This document shows, one piece after another, positions 26,117-37,759 of a DNA stretch of 64,000 nt. The notes below the pieces were generated by a model. That model was not told the DNA's origin. It made no database searches and saw nothing but the letters and a program-made list of their open reading frames with translations. Source of the DNA: Dyella sp. SG609 (lineage in GTDB: Bacteria > Pseudomonadota > Gammaproteobacteria > Xanthomonadales > Rhodanobacteraceae); NCBI RefSeq assembly GCF_012275375.1, contig NZ_JAAZQJ010000012.1:1-64000 (forward strand), in the 5' to 3' direction. Each line of letters opens with the position of its first letter. The stretch's first letter is position 1. Position numbers and translations under genes: made by a program.

Positions 26117-26974
26117 ATGGATCGGTCAATGAGTGAAGGTTTCAGCAACCGCATCGTCAGCGCCGCGCCGCGCGTGCTGGTGGTGGACGGTTCGAAAGTG
26201 GTGCGGCAGCTGATCAGCCGCGTGCTCAAGGTGGAGCTGCCGGACGCCGAGGTGGTGGGCTGCGCGAGCGGTGCGGAAGCGCACCAGCTGCTCGAGGGCG
26301 GCGTGTTCGACTTCATCACCATTGCTCTGCGCCTGCCGGACATGGACGGCCTGGAGCTGGCGCGCTACGTGCGCGAATCGGCGCCGCAGATCTATGTGCC
26401 CATCGTGGTGGTGTCCGGCGACGTCGACGACCGCCTGCACCGCCGTACCCTGGGCGAGCACGTCACCGATTACTTCGACAAGTCGCTGGGTTTCCAGGCG
26501 CTGGCCGAGTTCATCCGCGGCTATGTGCGCCCGGAAAGCTCGGCCGAGGGCGAGGTGCTCTACGTGGAGGACAGCCGCGTGGTCGCCCTGGCCACCCGCC
26601 GCATCCTGGAAAAATACGGCCTGACCGTGCGCCACGTGATCAGTGCCGAGGACGCACTCGCCTGGCTGGATGTGGCCAAGGCGCAAGGCCAGATCGGCGC
26701 CGACCTGGTGCTGACCGACGTCAGCCTGAAAGGCGAGCTCACCGGCGGCGACCTGCTGGAGCGCATCCGCCGCGACTACGCCTACGGCAAGGGCCGCCTG
26801 CCGGTGCTGGTGATGACCGGCGACGAGAATCCCGCCAACCAGGCCGCGCTGCTCAAGGCCGGCGCCAACGACCTGGTGGAGAAACCGATCGAGGAGAAGC
26901 TGTTGATCACCAAGGTGCTGTTCCAGCTGCGCGTGGCGCGGCATCTGCGCCAGCGCGACGACCAGGCCGCATGA
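26117..26974 (+). CDS. Response regulator with two receiver domains, the first degenerate
   Basis: The product is 285 residues with two receiver domains and no output domain. The first (residues 18-135) begins [11 protein letters not shown], with only one of the two usual acidic residues. It has Ala where the phosphorylated Asp should be ([13 protein letters not shown]), though the later Ser (VVVSGD) and Lys (YFDKS) remain. The second (residues 148-275) is intact: [27 protein letters not shown] and LVEKP. It may be a signalling relay or anti-adaptor in which only the second domain is phosphorylated. An ATG at 26129 is an alternative start. Its stop overlaps the ung start (ATGA). Confidence 0.85.
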   Translation: MDRSMSEGFSNRIVSAAPRVLVVDGSKVVRQLISRVLKVELPDAEVVGCASGAEAHQLLEGGVFDFITIALRLPDMDGLELARYVRESAPQIYVPIVVVSGDVDDRLHRRTLGEHVTDYFDKSLGFQALAEFIRGYVRPESSAEGEVLYVEDSRVVALATRRILEKYGLTVRHVISAEDALAWLDVAKAQGQIGADLVLTDVSLKGELTGGDLLERIRRDYAYGKGRLPVLVMTGDENPANQAALLKAGANDLVEKPIEEKLLITKVLFQLRVARHLRQRDDQAA

Positions 26975-27675
26975 ACGAGGGCCGGGTCAAGCTGGAGCCG
27001 TCCTGGAAGGAGCGCATCGGCGCCTATCTGGAGCGGCCGCAGATGCAGGCGCTGTCGGCTTTCCTGCGCACCGAGAAGCAGCACGGCAAGGTGATCTTCC
27101 CGCCCGGGCCGGAGATCTTCGCCGCGTTCGAACACACGCCGTTCGAGCAGGTGCGGGTGGTGATCCTGGGGCAGGACCCTTACCACGGCCCCGGCCAGGC
27201 GCATGGGCTGTGCTTCTCGGTGCGGCCGGGCGTGCCGCCGCCGCCGTCGCTGCAGAACATCTTCAAGGAGATCCAGCGCGACCTGGGCATCGCCCCGCCG
27301 GACCACGGCTGCCTCACACCCTGGGCCGACCGCGGCGTGCTGCTGCTCAACGCGGTGCTGACGGTGGAGCAGGGCCAGGCCGCCTCGCACCAGGGCAAGG
27401 GCTGGGAAGGCTTTACCGACGCGGCCATCGACGCGCTCAACCGCGAGCGCGAAGGGCTGGTGTTCCTGCTGTGGGGTTCGTATGCGCAGCGCAAGGGGCA
27501 GCTGATCGACAGCAGCCGGCACTGCATCCTGCGTTCGGTGCACCCGTCGCCGCTGTCGGCGCACCGGGGGTTCCTGGGCTGCGGGCACTTTTCCGCGGCC
27601 AACCGCTATCTGGAAGAGCACGGCCAGGCGCCGATCGACTGGTCGCTGCCCCGGCGCAGCGAGCTGGCCGCCTGA
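26971..27675 (+). CDS. ung: Uracil-DNA glycosylase
   Basis: The product is 234 residues, standard length. It removes uracil from DNA at the first step of base excision repair. The water-activating loop GQDPYHGP, the uracil-recognition Asn in [10 protein letters not shown] and the minor-groove loop [11 protein letters not shown] are all present. It starts within the stop of the preceding response regulator gene, so the two are translationally coupled, although a functional link is not obvious. Confidence 0.96.
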   Translation: MNEGRVKLEPSWKERIGAYLERPQMQALSAFLRTEKQHGKVIFPPGPEIFAAFEHTPFEQVRVVILGQDPYHGPGQAHGLCFSVRPGVPPPPSLQNIFKEIQRDLGIAPPDHGCLTPWADRGVLLLNAVLTVEQGQAASHQGKGWEGFTDAAIDALNREREGLVFLLWGSYAQRKGQLIDSSRHCILRSVHPSPLSAHRGFLGCGHFSAANRYLEEHGQAPIDWSLPRRSELAA

Positions 27676-27720
27676 CGGCGAGGAGGGTGCCGGCGGCACC
27701 CTCCGTGGAATCCCCGGCGA

Positions 27721-28038
27721 TCAGGGCGCCCGCGGCGCCAGCGGCGGGGGCAGGGCGGTGGCCGTCGAGGTGGCGGACAGGTCCGGCCGGTACGGCCGCA
27801 CGTCCAGCAGGGCGCGGCGCTGGGCCGCGGTGGCGGACGGCTCGCCGCACCAGGCCAGGCAGGTGGAGTACTGCGCCATGCATGCGGCGATGTTCGCCGC
27901 ATTGTTTGGGTCCTTGTTGACGCAACCCTGGTAGCCCTTCAGGCACACCGTACAGTTCGGCTCGGCGGCGACGGAGCCGGCGAACAGGCCCGCCACGCCG
28001 GTGGTCGCGGCGATCAACAGCCATTTTGCAACGCGCAT
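27721..28038 (-). CDS. Small exported cysteine-rich protein
   Basis: The product is about 105 residues with a signal peptide (MRVAKWLLIAATTGVAGLFA, cleavage near VAA-EP). The mature N-terminus holds six cysteines in NCTVCLKGYQGC and ACMAQYSTCLAWC, likely forming disulfides in the periplasm or outside. The C-terminal 40 residues are Pro/Ala-rich and probably unstructured. The start at 28038 has AAGGAG eight bases before it. I do not recognise the family. It is convergent with ung and divergent from rpoH. Confidence 0.6.
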   Translation of the reverse strand: MRVAKWLLIAATTGVAGLFAGSVAAEPNCTVCLKGYQGCVNKDPNNAANIAACMAQYSTCLAWCGEPSATAAQRRALLDVRPYRPDLSATSTATALPPPLAPRAP

Positions 28039-28370
28039 CTGGTTTGCTCCTTGGAGAGTGAATGTCCGCATGGAACGCCCGGCACCCCGCCGGACCGGTC
28101 GATGGGACGCCTCCGGGATGCCGCCTGTCTGTCGGCGCAGCCCCCGCCGCACGGTAGGAAAAGCCTTACGTGAAGCTTGCGGTGAGGTTCGATTAACGGG
28201 GACTTGAGGGCCGGGCGGCTACCGTGGCCTGCGTCTGGACAGGAACCCTGTATTCCTGTACGATTCGGTTCAATAAAGCAGCCGGGATCACCCGCTGAGG
28301 AACTCCCGACCGCTTTAGCACTCTCACTGAGGGAGTGCTAAGCTGAATTCGACCCCAGGAGGATCCACAC
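28039..28370. other. rpoH upstream region
   Basis: About 330 bases without a gene separate the divergent small Cys-rich gene and rpoH. It contains the CIRCE element and a strong AGGAGG eight bases before the rpoH ATG. A TTCAATAAAG stretch near 28268-28277 could contribute a -10 box, but no good -35 was identified. Confidence 0.6.
28315..28341 (+). promoter_or_regulatory. CIRCE operator (HrcA binding site) upstream of rpoH
   Basis: TTAGCACTC at 28315-28323 and GAGTGCTAA at 28333-28341 form a perfect inverted repeat with a nine-base spacer. This is identical to the CIRCE consensus bound by the heat-shock repressor HrcA. It ends 29 bases before the rpoH start codon, in the expected promoter or leader. 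Confidence 0.92.
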
Positions 28371-29228
<858 letters not shown>

Positions 29229-29252
29229 TTCTCCGTTGCAGCGTTACGATTG

Positions 29253-29283
29253 CCGACGGCCCCACCCGGGGCCGTCGGTTTTT
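29253..29283 (+). terminator. Rho-independent terminator of rpoH
   Basis: The perfect eleven-base stem CCGACGGCCCC (29253-29263) with GGGGCCGTCGG (29268-29278) and an ACCC loop is followed by TTTTT. Confidence 0.95.
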
Positions 29284-29298
29284 GCGACACGACAGATA

Positions 29299-29312
29299 GA
29301 CGTCCGGACGTC
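29299..29312. promoter_or_regulatory. 14-bp perfect palindrome before the response regulator gene
   Basis: GACGTCCGGACGTC reads the same on both strands and ends seven bases before the ATG at 29320. It may be an operator for the downstream regulator itself; this is inference. Confidence 0.4.
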
Positions 29313-29319
29313 CATAGCC

Positions 29320-30021
29320 ATGCCCAGAGTCCTGGTCATCGAAGACGACGAGGTCACCGCCCGCGAGATCGTGGCCGAGCTCAGCGTGCACGGCATGACC
29401 GCCGAATGGGTGGCCGACGGCCGCGAGGGCCTGGCCCGCGCCAGCGCCCAGGCCTACGACCTGATCACCCTGGACCGCATGCTGCCCGGCCTGGAAGGCA
29501 TCGAAGTGGTCGAGGCGCTGCGCCGCCAGCAGATCGAAACGCCGGTGCTGATGATCAGCGCGCTCAGCGAAGTGGACGACCGCATCCGCGGCCTGCGCGC
29601 CGGCGGCGACGACTACCTGACCAAGCCCTTCGCCCCCGACGAGATGGCCGCGCGCGCCGAAGTGCTGCTGCGCCGCCGCCAGCCGCAGCCGCACGGCACG
29701 CGCCTGCGCGTCGGCGAGCTGGAACTGGACCGGGTGCGCCACGTCGCCTTCCGCAACGGCCAGCCGCTCACCCTGCAGCCCACCGAATACCGCCTGCTGG
29801 AATACCTGATGCGCCATTCCGGCCAGGTACTCACCCGCACCATGATCTTCGAGGCGGTGTGGGGCTTCCATTTCGACCCCGGCACCAATGTGATCGACGT
29901 GCACATCGGCCGGCTTCGGCGCAAGATCGACGGGTCCGGCCAGGTGCCGCTGATCCGCACCGTGCGCGGCACCGGCTACATGATCACCTCGGCACCCCAG
30001 AACGCGGCGGCCCCGCCGTGA
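29320..30021 (+). CDS. OmpR-family response regulator
   Basis: The product is 233 residues. The receiver domain is intact: VIEDDE, phospho-Asp in LITLDRMLPGLEG, MISALS and LTKPFAPDE. The winged-helix DNA-binding domain follows (LTLQPTEYRLLEYLMRHSGQ, then TNVIDVHIGRLRRKI and IRTVRGTGYMI). The ATG at 29320 is chosen because the receiver fold begins immediately there; no good ribosome-binding motif is visible, and the palindrome at 29299-29312 occupies that position. The sensor kinase gene follows after ten bases, and an RND efflux operon after that is a plausible target. Confidence 0.9.
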   Translation: MPRVLVIEDDEVTAREIVAELSVHGMTAEWVADGREGLARASAQAYDLITLDRMLPGLEGIEVVEALRRQQIETPVLMISALSEVDDRIRGLRAGGDDYLTKPFAPDEMAARAEVLLRRRQPQPHGTRLRVGELELDRVRHVAFRNGQPLTLQPTEYRLLEYLMRHSGQVLTRTMIFEAVWGFHFDPGTNVIDVHIGRLRRKIDGSGQVPLIRTVRGTGYMITSAPQNAAAPP

Positions 30022-30031
30022 GGTTATCGGC

Positions 30032-31501
<1,470 letters not shown>

Positions 31502-31748
31502 GGGGCGGGTGCTTGCGGTAGCGCCGCTACGAAGAGAAGAAAGGCTCTTACGTCTTTTGCGACCCTCAGCCTAACGCTCCGCCCGGCCCCTCACCCCAGC
31601 CCTCTCCCCGGAGGGGAGAGGGGGCTAGGTCGTCTCGGCGTGGGGGGTAAATCAATAATGAAAATATCTTCATCCGGATAACCGAACGCCCGGCCAGGGT
31701 GCCGTGGCAAAATTTCGCGACGCAACATTCGCGCTCGGAATCCCCCGC

Positions 31749-34700
31749 ATGCTTGGCATCGTCCGGATCGCGCTCTCGCGGCCCTACACCTTCGTCGTTC
31801 TCGCCCTGCTGATCATGATCATCGGCCCGCTGTCCGCGATGCGGACGCCGACCGATATCTTCCCGGACATCAAGATTCCGGTGATCAGCGTGGTGTGGCA
31901 GTACACCGGCCTGCCGCCGGACCAGATGGCGGGGCGCATCGCCTCGCCGTTCGAACGCGTGCTCACCACCACGGTGAACGACGTCGAACACATCGAGGCG
32001 CAGTCGATCAACGGCTTCGGCGTGATCAAGATTTTCTTCCAGCCGACGGTGGACATCCGCACCGCCAACGCGCAGGTCACCGCGGTCGCGCAGACCCTGC
32101 TGCGCCAGCTGCCGCCGGGCATCACGCCGCCGCTGATCCTCAACTACAACGCCTCCACCGTGCCGATCATCCAGCTGGCGCTGTCGGGCAAGGGGCTGAG
32201 CGAGCAGAACCTGGGCGACCTCGGCACCAACGCGGTGCGTCCGGTGCTCACCTCGGTGGCGGGCGCGTCGATCCCGTATCCGTTCGGCGGCAAGACGCGC
32301 CAGGTGCAGATCGACATCGATCCGGCCGCGCTGCAGGCGCGCGGCCTGTCGGCGCAGGACGTGGCCAATGCTCTGGCCGCGCAGAATCTGATCGTGCCGG
32401 TGGGCACGCAGAAGATCGGCGAATACGAATACACGCTGCAGCTCAACAACGCGCCGTCGGACATCCGCGCGCTGGGCGACCTGCCGATCAAGACGGTCAA
32501 CGGCACCACCGTGTACATCCGCGACGTGGCGCAGGCGCGCGACGGCAACCCGCCGCAGAGCAATATCGTGCACGTCGACGGCGGCCGCTCGGTGCTGATG
32601 ACGGTACTGAAGAACGGCTCGGCCTCGACCCTGGCCATCATCGACGGCGTCAAGCAGAAACTGCGCGACGCGAAGGACAGCTTCCCCGACACCTTGCAGA
32701 TCGCGCCCATCGGCGACCAGTCGCTGTTCGTGCGCGCGGCCATCGGCGGCGTGGCGAAGGAAGGCATCATCGCCGCGGCGCTGACCAGTTTGATGATCCT
32801 GCTGTTCCTGGGCAGCTGGCGCTCCACCGTGATCATCGCCACCTCGATCCCGCTGGCGATCCTCGGCTCCATCATCGCGCTGTCGGCGGTGGGCGAGACG
32901 CTCAACATCATGACCCTGGGCGGCCTGGCGCTGGCGGTGGGCATCCTGGTGGACGACGCCACGGTCACCATCGAGAACATCAACTGGCATCTGGAACACG
33001 GCAAGGACGTGGAGACCTCGATCATGGACGGCGCGCGCCAGATCGTGACGCCGGCCTTCGTCTCGCTGCTGTGCATCTGCATCGTGTTCGTGCCGATGTT
33101 CTTCCTGGAAGGCGTGGCGCGCTTCCTGTTCGTGCCGATGGCCGAAGCGGTGATGTTCGCCATGATCTGCTCGTTCATCCTGTCGCGCACCCTGGTGCCG
33201 ACGATGGCGAAGTACCTGCTCAAGCCGCACGCGCCGCACACCGACGAGCACGGCAACAGCGCTGCGCTGCCGCCTTCGTCCAACCCGCTGGTGCGTTTCC
33301 AGCGCGGCTTCGAGGCGCGCTTCGAGCGCGTGCGCGCGGCCTACCGCGACCTGCTGGCGATGGCGCTGGAACACCGGCGCGTGTTCGTCGGCGGCTTCCT
33401 CGCCTTCGTGGTGGCTTCGTTTGCGCTGGTGCCGTTCCTGGGCCGCAACTTCTTCCCCGCGGTGGATGCGGGCCAGATCCTGATGCACGTGCGCGCCCCG
33501 ATCGGCACGCGCGTGGAGGAGAGCGCCACCATCTTCGCCAACGTGCAGGCGGCGATCCGCCGCATCGTGCCGCCGGAGGAACTGGGCACGGTGGTGGACA
33601 ACATCGGCCAGCCGATCAGCGGCATCAACACCGCCTACAACAACACCGGCACGATCGGTTCGTGGGACGGCGACATCCAGATCGCGCTCAACGAAGGCCA
33701 CCGGCCCACCGCCGGGTACGTGCGCCGCATGCGCGAAGAACTGCCGCGGCAGTTCCCGGGCGTGACCTTCTCGTTCCCGCCGGCGGACATCATCAGCCAG
33801 ATCCTCAACTTCGGCTCGCCCGCGCCGATCGACCTGCAGATCCGCGGCAACAACCTGCCGCAGAACTTCGCCTACGCCAACACGCTGCTGCGCGAGATCC
33901 GCCGCGTGCCGGGCGTGGCCGATGCGCGCATCCAGCAGTCGCAGGCCAACCCCACCTTCGCCGTGGACGTGGACCGCACCCGCGCGCAGCTGCTGGGCGT
34001 GACCGAGCGCGACGTCACCAACAGCCTGGTGGTGAACCTGGCCGGCTCCAGCCAGGTGGCGCCGACCTTCTGGCTGAATCCGCAGAACCAGATCTCCTAC
34101 CCGATCGTGATGCAGACGCCGCAGTACAAGCTCGATTCGCTGTCGGCGCTGGAGAACATCCCCGTCACCTCCAGCGGCGGCGGCAGCTCGCAGCTGCTCG
34201 GCGGCCTGGCCACGATCAAGCGCGGCACCAGCAATGCGGTGGTGAGCCAGTACAACATCCAGCCGATGGTGGAGATCTTCGCCACCACGCAGGGGCGCGA
34301 CCTCGGTGCCGTGGCGGCGGATATCCAGAACATCGTCGCCGCGCACGCCAAGCAGCTGCCGAAGGGTTCGTCCACCGTGCTGCTGGGCCAGGTCAAGACC
34401 ATGAACAGCGCGTTCTCCGGCCTGATCTTCGGCCTGCTCGGCGCGGCGGTGCTGATCTATCTCTTGATCGTGGTGAACTTCCAGTCGTGGAGCGATCCGT
34501 TCGTGATCATCACCGCGCTGCCCGCGGCGCTGGCCGGCATCGTGTGGATGCTGTTCGCCACCGGCACCACCTTGTCGGTGCCGGCGCTCACCGGCGCCAT
34601 CATGTGCATGGGCGTGGCCACGGCGAACTCGATCCTAGTGGTGAGCTTCTGCCGCGAGCGCCTGGCCGAGCACGGCGACGCGCATCTGGCGGCGATGGAG

Positions 34701-34952
34701 GCCGGCTTCGTGCGCTTCCGCCCCGTGCTGATGACCGCGCTGGCGATGGTCATCGGCATGGCGCCGATGGCGCTGGGCCTGGGCGAGGGCGGCGAGCAGA
34801 ACGCCCCGCTGGGCCGCGCCGTGATCGGCGGCCTGATCTTCGCCACGGTCGCCACGCTGTTCTTCGTTCCTGTCGTCTTCCGCATCATCCACGCGCGGCA
34901 TGGCCGCGCCGCCGACCCGGCTTCGGTTTCCGGAGAGCCCGTCCATGTCTAA
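31749..34952 (+). CDS. RND efflux pump, inner-membrane transporter
   Basis: The product is about 1067 residues of the hydrophobe/amphiphile efflux (AcrB-like) RND family. The first membrane segment is followed by TDIFPDIKIPVISVVWQYTG. The central proton-relay segment carries paired acidic residues (GILVDDATVTIENI). Two large periplasmic loops and about twelve membrane segments are present, including ILLFLGSWRSTVIIATSIPL. It uses the proton gradient to export compounds across both membranes with the next two products. The ATG at 31749 matches the usual N-terminus of this family; a GTG at 31704 would add 15 polar residues. It overlaps the adaptor gene by eight bases. The substrate cannot be read from the sequence. 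Confidence 0.92.
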   Translation: MLGIVRIALSRPYTFVVLALLIMIIGPLSAMRTPTDIFPDIKIPVISVVWQYTGLPPDQMAGRIASPFERVLTTTVNDVEHIEAQSINGFGVIKIFFQPTVDIRTANAQVTAVAQTLLRQLPPGITPPLILNYNASTVPIIQLALSGKGLSEQNLGDLGTNAVRPVLTSVAGASIPYPFGGKTRQVQIDIDPAALQARGLSAQDVANALAAQNLIVPVGTQKIGEYEYTLQLNNAPSDIRALGDLPIKTVNGTTVYIRDVAQARDGNPPQSNIVHVDGGRSVLMTVLKNGSASTLAIIDGVKQKLRDAKDSFPDTLQIAPIGDQSLFVRAAIGGVAKEGIIAAALTSLMILLFLGSWRSTVIIATSIPLAILGSIIALSAVGETLNIMTLGGLALAVGILVDDATVTIENINWHLEHGKDVETSIMDGARQIVTPAFVSLLCICIVFVPMFFLEGVARFLFVPMAEAVMFAMICSFILSRTLVPTMAKYLLKPHAPHTDEHGNSAALPPSSNPLVRFQRGFEARFERVRAAYRDLLAMALEHRRVFVGGFLAFVVASFALVPFLGRNFFPAVDAGQILMHVRAPIGTRVEESATIFANVQAAIRRIVPPEELGTVVDNIGQPISGINTAYNNTGTIGSWDGDIQIALNEGHRPTAGYVRRMREELPRQFPGVTFSFPPADIISQILNFGSPAPIDLQIRGNNLPQNFAYANTLLREIRRVPGVADARIQQSQANPTFAVDVDRTRAQLLGVTERDVTNSLVVNLAGSSQVAPTFWLNPQNQISYPIVMQTPQYKLDSLSALENIPVTSSGGGSSQLLGGLATIKRGTSNAVVSQYNIQPMVEIFATTQGRDLGAVAADIQNIVAAHAKQLPKGSSTVLLGQVKTMNSAFSGLIFGLLGAAVLIYLLIVVNFQSWSDPFVIITALPAALAGIVWMLFATGTTLSVPALTGAIMCMGVATANSILVVSFCRERLAEHGDAHLAAMEAGFVRFRPVLMTALAMVIGMAPMALGLGEGGEQNAPLGRAVIGGLIFATVATLFFVPVVFRIIHARHGRAADPASVSGEPVHV

Positions 34953-36150
34953 CGCTCCTCACACCCCCCGTCCCGTGCCGGTGCACCGCCTGCGCCGCGC
35001 CGGCATCATCGGCGCCGTCGTGGTCGTCGCCGTGGTCGCCGCCGGCGTGGTCACCCGCGCCAACGACGCGCGCAAGCTCAAGGACTGGACCGACCAGCAG
35101 GCCGTGCCCACGGTGAGCGTGGTGCCGGTCGAACGCAGCGCCGCCGGCGCCTCGCTCGATCTGCCGGGCCGCCTCGAAGCCTATGCGCGCGCGCCGATCT
35201 ATGCGCGCGTCAGCGGTTACCTGAAATCCTGGAAGGTCGACATCGGCGCGCCGGTAAAGGCCGGCCAGCTGCTGGCGGAAATCGAAACGCCGGACCTGGA
35301 CCAGCAGCTGCTGCAGGCCAAGGCGGACCTGGCCAGCGCCGAAGCGAATGCCGCGCTGGCCGCCACCACCGCCAAGCGCTGGCAGGCCATGCTCGGTTCG
35401 GATTCGGTCTCGCGCCAGGAAGTGGACGAGAAGACCGGCGACTTCACCGCCAAGCAGGCCATCGCCAAGGCGGCCAAGGCGAATGTCGACCGCATCGAGG
35501 CGCTGAAGGGCTTTACCCGCATCGTCGCGCCGTTCGACGGCATGGTCACCGCGCGCGAGACCGACGTCGGCGCGCTGATCAACGCCGGCAGCGGCAGCGG
35601 GCCGGAACTGTTCGTGGTGTCCGACGTGCGCAAGCTGCGCGTGTACGTGCGCGTGCCGCAGAACTACGCGCCGTCGATCAAGCCGGGCGCGATCGCCACC
35701 TTGTCGCTGCCGGAGTATCCCGGCCGCACCTTCCAGGCGCGCGTGGAAGCTTCCGCCGGCGCGGTGGCCGCCGAATCCGGCACTACGCTGATCCAGCTCG
35801 CGGTCGACAACGCCGACGGCAAGCTGATGCCCGGCAGCTTCGCCAGCGTGCGGCTGGACCGCCCCGGCGACGCCGCCGCGCTGCGCGTGCCGGCCAGCGC
35901 GCTGATCATCGACGACAAGGGCACGCGCATCGCCACGCTGGGCGCGGACAACAAGATCGCCTTCAAGCAGGTGACCATCCTGCGCGACTACGGCAAGACG
36001 GTGGAGATCGGCTCGGGCCTGGGCGCGGACGACCGCGTGATCGAAAGCCCGCCGGACGGCCTGGTCGACGGCGACCAGGTGCGCACCGCCGAGAAGGACA
36101 ACACCGAACTGGCCAAGAACCAGGGGCGCGGCAATGCAAAGAAGGCCTGA
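34945..36150 (+). CDS. RND efflux periplasmic adaptor (membrane fusion protein)
   Basis: The product is about 401 residues with one N-terminal membrane anchor (AGIIGAVVVVAVVAAGVV), no lipobox, and the half-motif of a lipoyl domain (GYLKSWKVDIGAPVKAGQLL). An alpha-helical hairpin of about 80 residues follows (LLQAKADLASAEANAALAAT), then the second lipoyl half (IVAPFDGMVTARETDVGALI) and beta-barrel domains. It bridges the RND transporter to the outer-membrane channel. The start at 34945 has GGAGAG seven bases upstream and lies within the end of the transporter gene. Confidence 0.92.
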   Translation: MSNAPHTPRPVPVHRLRRAGIIGAVVVVAVVAAGVVTRANDARKLKDWTDQQAVPTVSVVPVERSAAGASLDLPGRLEAYARAPIYARVSGYLKSWKVDIGAPVKAGQLLAEIETPDLDQQLLQAKADLASAEANAALAATTAKRWQAMLGSDSVSRQEVDEKTGDFTAKQAIAKAAKANVDRIEALKGFTRIVAPFDGMVTARETDVGALINAGSGSGPELFVVSDVRKLRVYVRVPQNYAPSIKPGAIATLSLPEYPGRTFQARVEASAGAVAAESGTTLIQLAVDNADGKLMPGSFASVRLDRPGDAAALRVPASALIIDDKGTRIATLGADNKIAFKQVTILRDYGKTVEIGSGLGADDRVIESPPDGLVDGDQVRTAEKDNTELAKNQGRGNAKKA

Positions 36151-37579
36151 GCGCGTTCTCGCCCTCGCGCTGGCCGCGCTGCTGGCCGGCTGTTCGCTGG
36201 CGCCGGCGTACAAGGCGCCGGAGGTACCGGTGGCCGAGCAGTTCCAGGAGCACGGCGAGGCCTACGGCAAGAGCTGGGTGGCGGCGCAGCCCTCGGACCA
36301 GCTGCCGCGCGACGGCTGGTGGACGCTGTACGGCGACGCCCGCTTGAGCGATCTGCAGCAGCGCCTGCTGAAGAACAACGCCGACCTCGCCGCTGCCTTG
36401 GCGCATTACCAGCAGGCGCAGGCGTTCAGCCAGCAGGCGCGCGCGGGGTTGTTCCCGCAGGCGGGCCTCAATGCCAATGCGCAGCGCGACCGCCAGTCGG
36501 ATACGCGTCCGCTGCGCGGTGCCACCTCGCCGGCCAACTACGACAGCTACACGCTCGGTGCCGAGGTCGATTACGAAGTGGACCTTTGGGGCCGCGTGCG
36601 CAATACGGTCGAAGCGGGCAAGGACGATGCGCTGGCCGCGGCCGCGGATCTGGCCTCCGCACGCCTGAGCCTGCAGGCGCAGCTGGCCGACAACTACCTG
36701 GTGCTGCGCGGACTCGATCAGCAGATCCAGCTGCTGAAGGAAAGCATCGCCGCCTACCAGAAAGCGCTGGAGCTGACGCAGACGCGCCACAGCGGCGGCA
36801 TCGCTTCGGGCCTGGACGTGGCGCGCGCGCAGACGCAGCTGTCCTCGGCCAAGTCGCAGTGGTCGCAGACGCAGGCGCAGCGCGCGCTGGTGGAGCATGC
36901 GATCGCGTCGCTGGTCGGCGAGTCTGCTTCCCATTTCTCGTTGCAGGCCGACACCGCGGCGCTGCCCTTGCCGACGGTGCCGGTGAGCGTGCCGTCGACG
37001 CTGCTGCAGCGCCGTCCGGATGTGGCCGCCGCCGAGCGCCGCGTCGCCGCGGCGAATGCGCGGATCGGCATCGCGCGCGCGGCGTATTTCCCGTCGCTGG
37101 GTTTGAGCGCGCAGGGCGGTTTCCAGAGCGACCGCTATGGCAGCCTGTTCACGGCGCCCAACCAGTTCTGGGCGATCGGCCCGACGGCCTTGCTCACCTT
37201 GTTCGACGGCGGCCGCCGCAAGGCCGGCGTCGAAGCGGCCAAGGCCGCCACCGAGGAAGCCGGCGCGCGCTATCGCGGCGTGGTGCTCAACGCGTTCCAG
37301 CAGGTGGAGGACAACCTCGCCCAGCTCGATCACTTCGGCACGGCCCGCAACGACCAGCAGGACGCGGCGGACGCGGCGAAGCGTTCGCTGGATATCGCGA
37401 TGGATCGGTATCGGCAGGGCGCGGTGGGCTATCTCGACGTGGTGCAGGCGCAGACGGCGGCGCTGGATGCGCAGAGAACCTTGCTGGATCTGGATACGCG
37501 GCAGCTGCGGGCGAGTGTGCAGCTGGTGCGGGCGTTGGGTGGCGGGTGGACCACCGGCGATTTAGCCAGCGCCAAATAG
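36134..37579 (+). CDS. RND efflux outer-membrane channel lipoprotein (OprM/NodT family)
   Basis: The product is 481 residues. Its lipoprotein signal ends in LLAGCS (residue 20 Cys). Two repeats of the outer-membrane efflux protein fold are seen, with long helices such as LSLQAQLADNYLVLRGLDQQ and the typical LLQRRPDVAAAERRVAAANA. It overlaps the adaptor gene by 17 bases, completing a tripartite pump operon. The family C repeat begins four bases after its stop. Confidence 0.92.
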   Translation: MQRRPERVLALALAALLAGCSLAPAYKAPEVPVAEQFQEHGEAYGKSWVAAQPSDQLPRDGWWTLYGDARLSDLQQRLLKNNADLAAALAHYQQAQAFSQQARAGLFPQAGLNANAQRDRQSDTRPLRGATSPANYDSYTLGAEVDYEVDLWGRVRNTVEAGKDDALAAAADLASARLSLQAQLADNYLVLRGLDQQIQLLKESIAAYQKALELTQTRHSGGIASGLDVARAQTQLSSAKSQWSQTQAQRALVEHAIASLVGESASHFSLQADTAALPLPTVPVSVPSTLLQRRPDVAAAERRVAAANARIGIARAAYFPSLGLSAQGGFQSDRYGSLFTAPNQFWAIGPTALLTLFDGGRRKAGVEAAKAATEEAGARYRGVVLNAFQQVEDNLAQLDHFGTARNDQQDAADAAKRSLDIAMDRYRQGAVGYLDVVQAQTAALDAQRTLLDLDTRQLRASVQLVRALGGGWTTGDLASAK

Positions 37580-37583
37580 CGAA

Positions 37584-37748
37584 CTCTTCTCCCCTCCGGG
37601 GAGAAGATGCCGGCAGGCAGATGAGGGGCGGGTGCTCGCGGTAAGGCTTCTACGAAGAGAAGAAAAGCTTTTGAGCTTTCTCGACCCTCAGCTCACCGCT
37701 CCGCCCGGCCCCTCACCCCAACCCTCTCCCCGGAGGGGAGAGGGGGCA
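37584..37748. repeat. Paired palindromic repeat, family C, copy 2
   Basis: This nearly full-length match to the element at 31462-31625 has the same ends (CTTCTCCCCTCCGGGGAGAA and CTCTCCCCGGAGGGGAGAGG) and the same central stretch around CTACGAAGAGAAGAAA. Together the two copies bracket the RND operon. Confidence 0.9.
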
Positions 37749-37759
37749 AGAGCAGAGGC

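Noticed and set aside
31895-35116. 1073-codon plus-strand frame overlapping the RND transporter
   Set aside because: It is an out-of-frame shadow of the transporter and adaptor genes, rich in Arg/Gly/His and without membrane segments.
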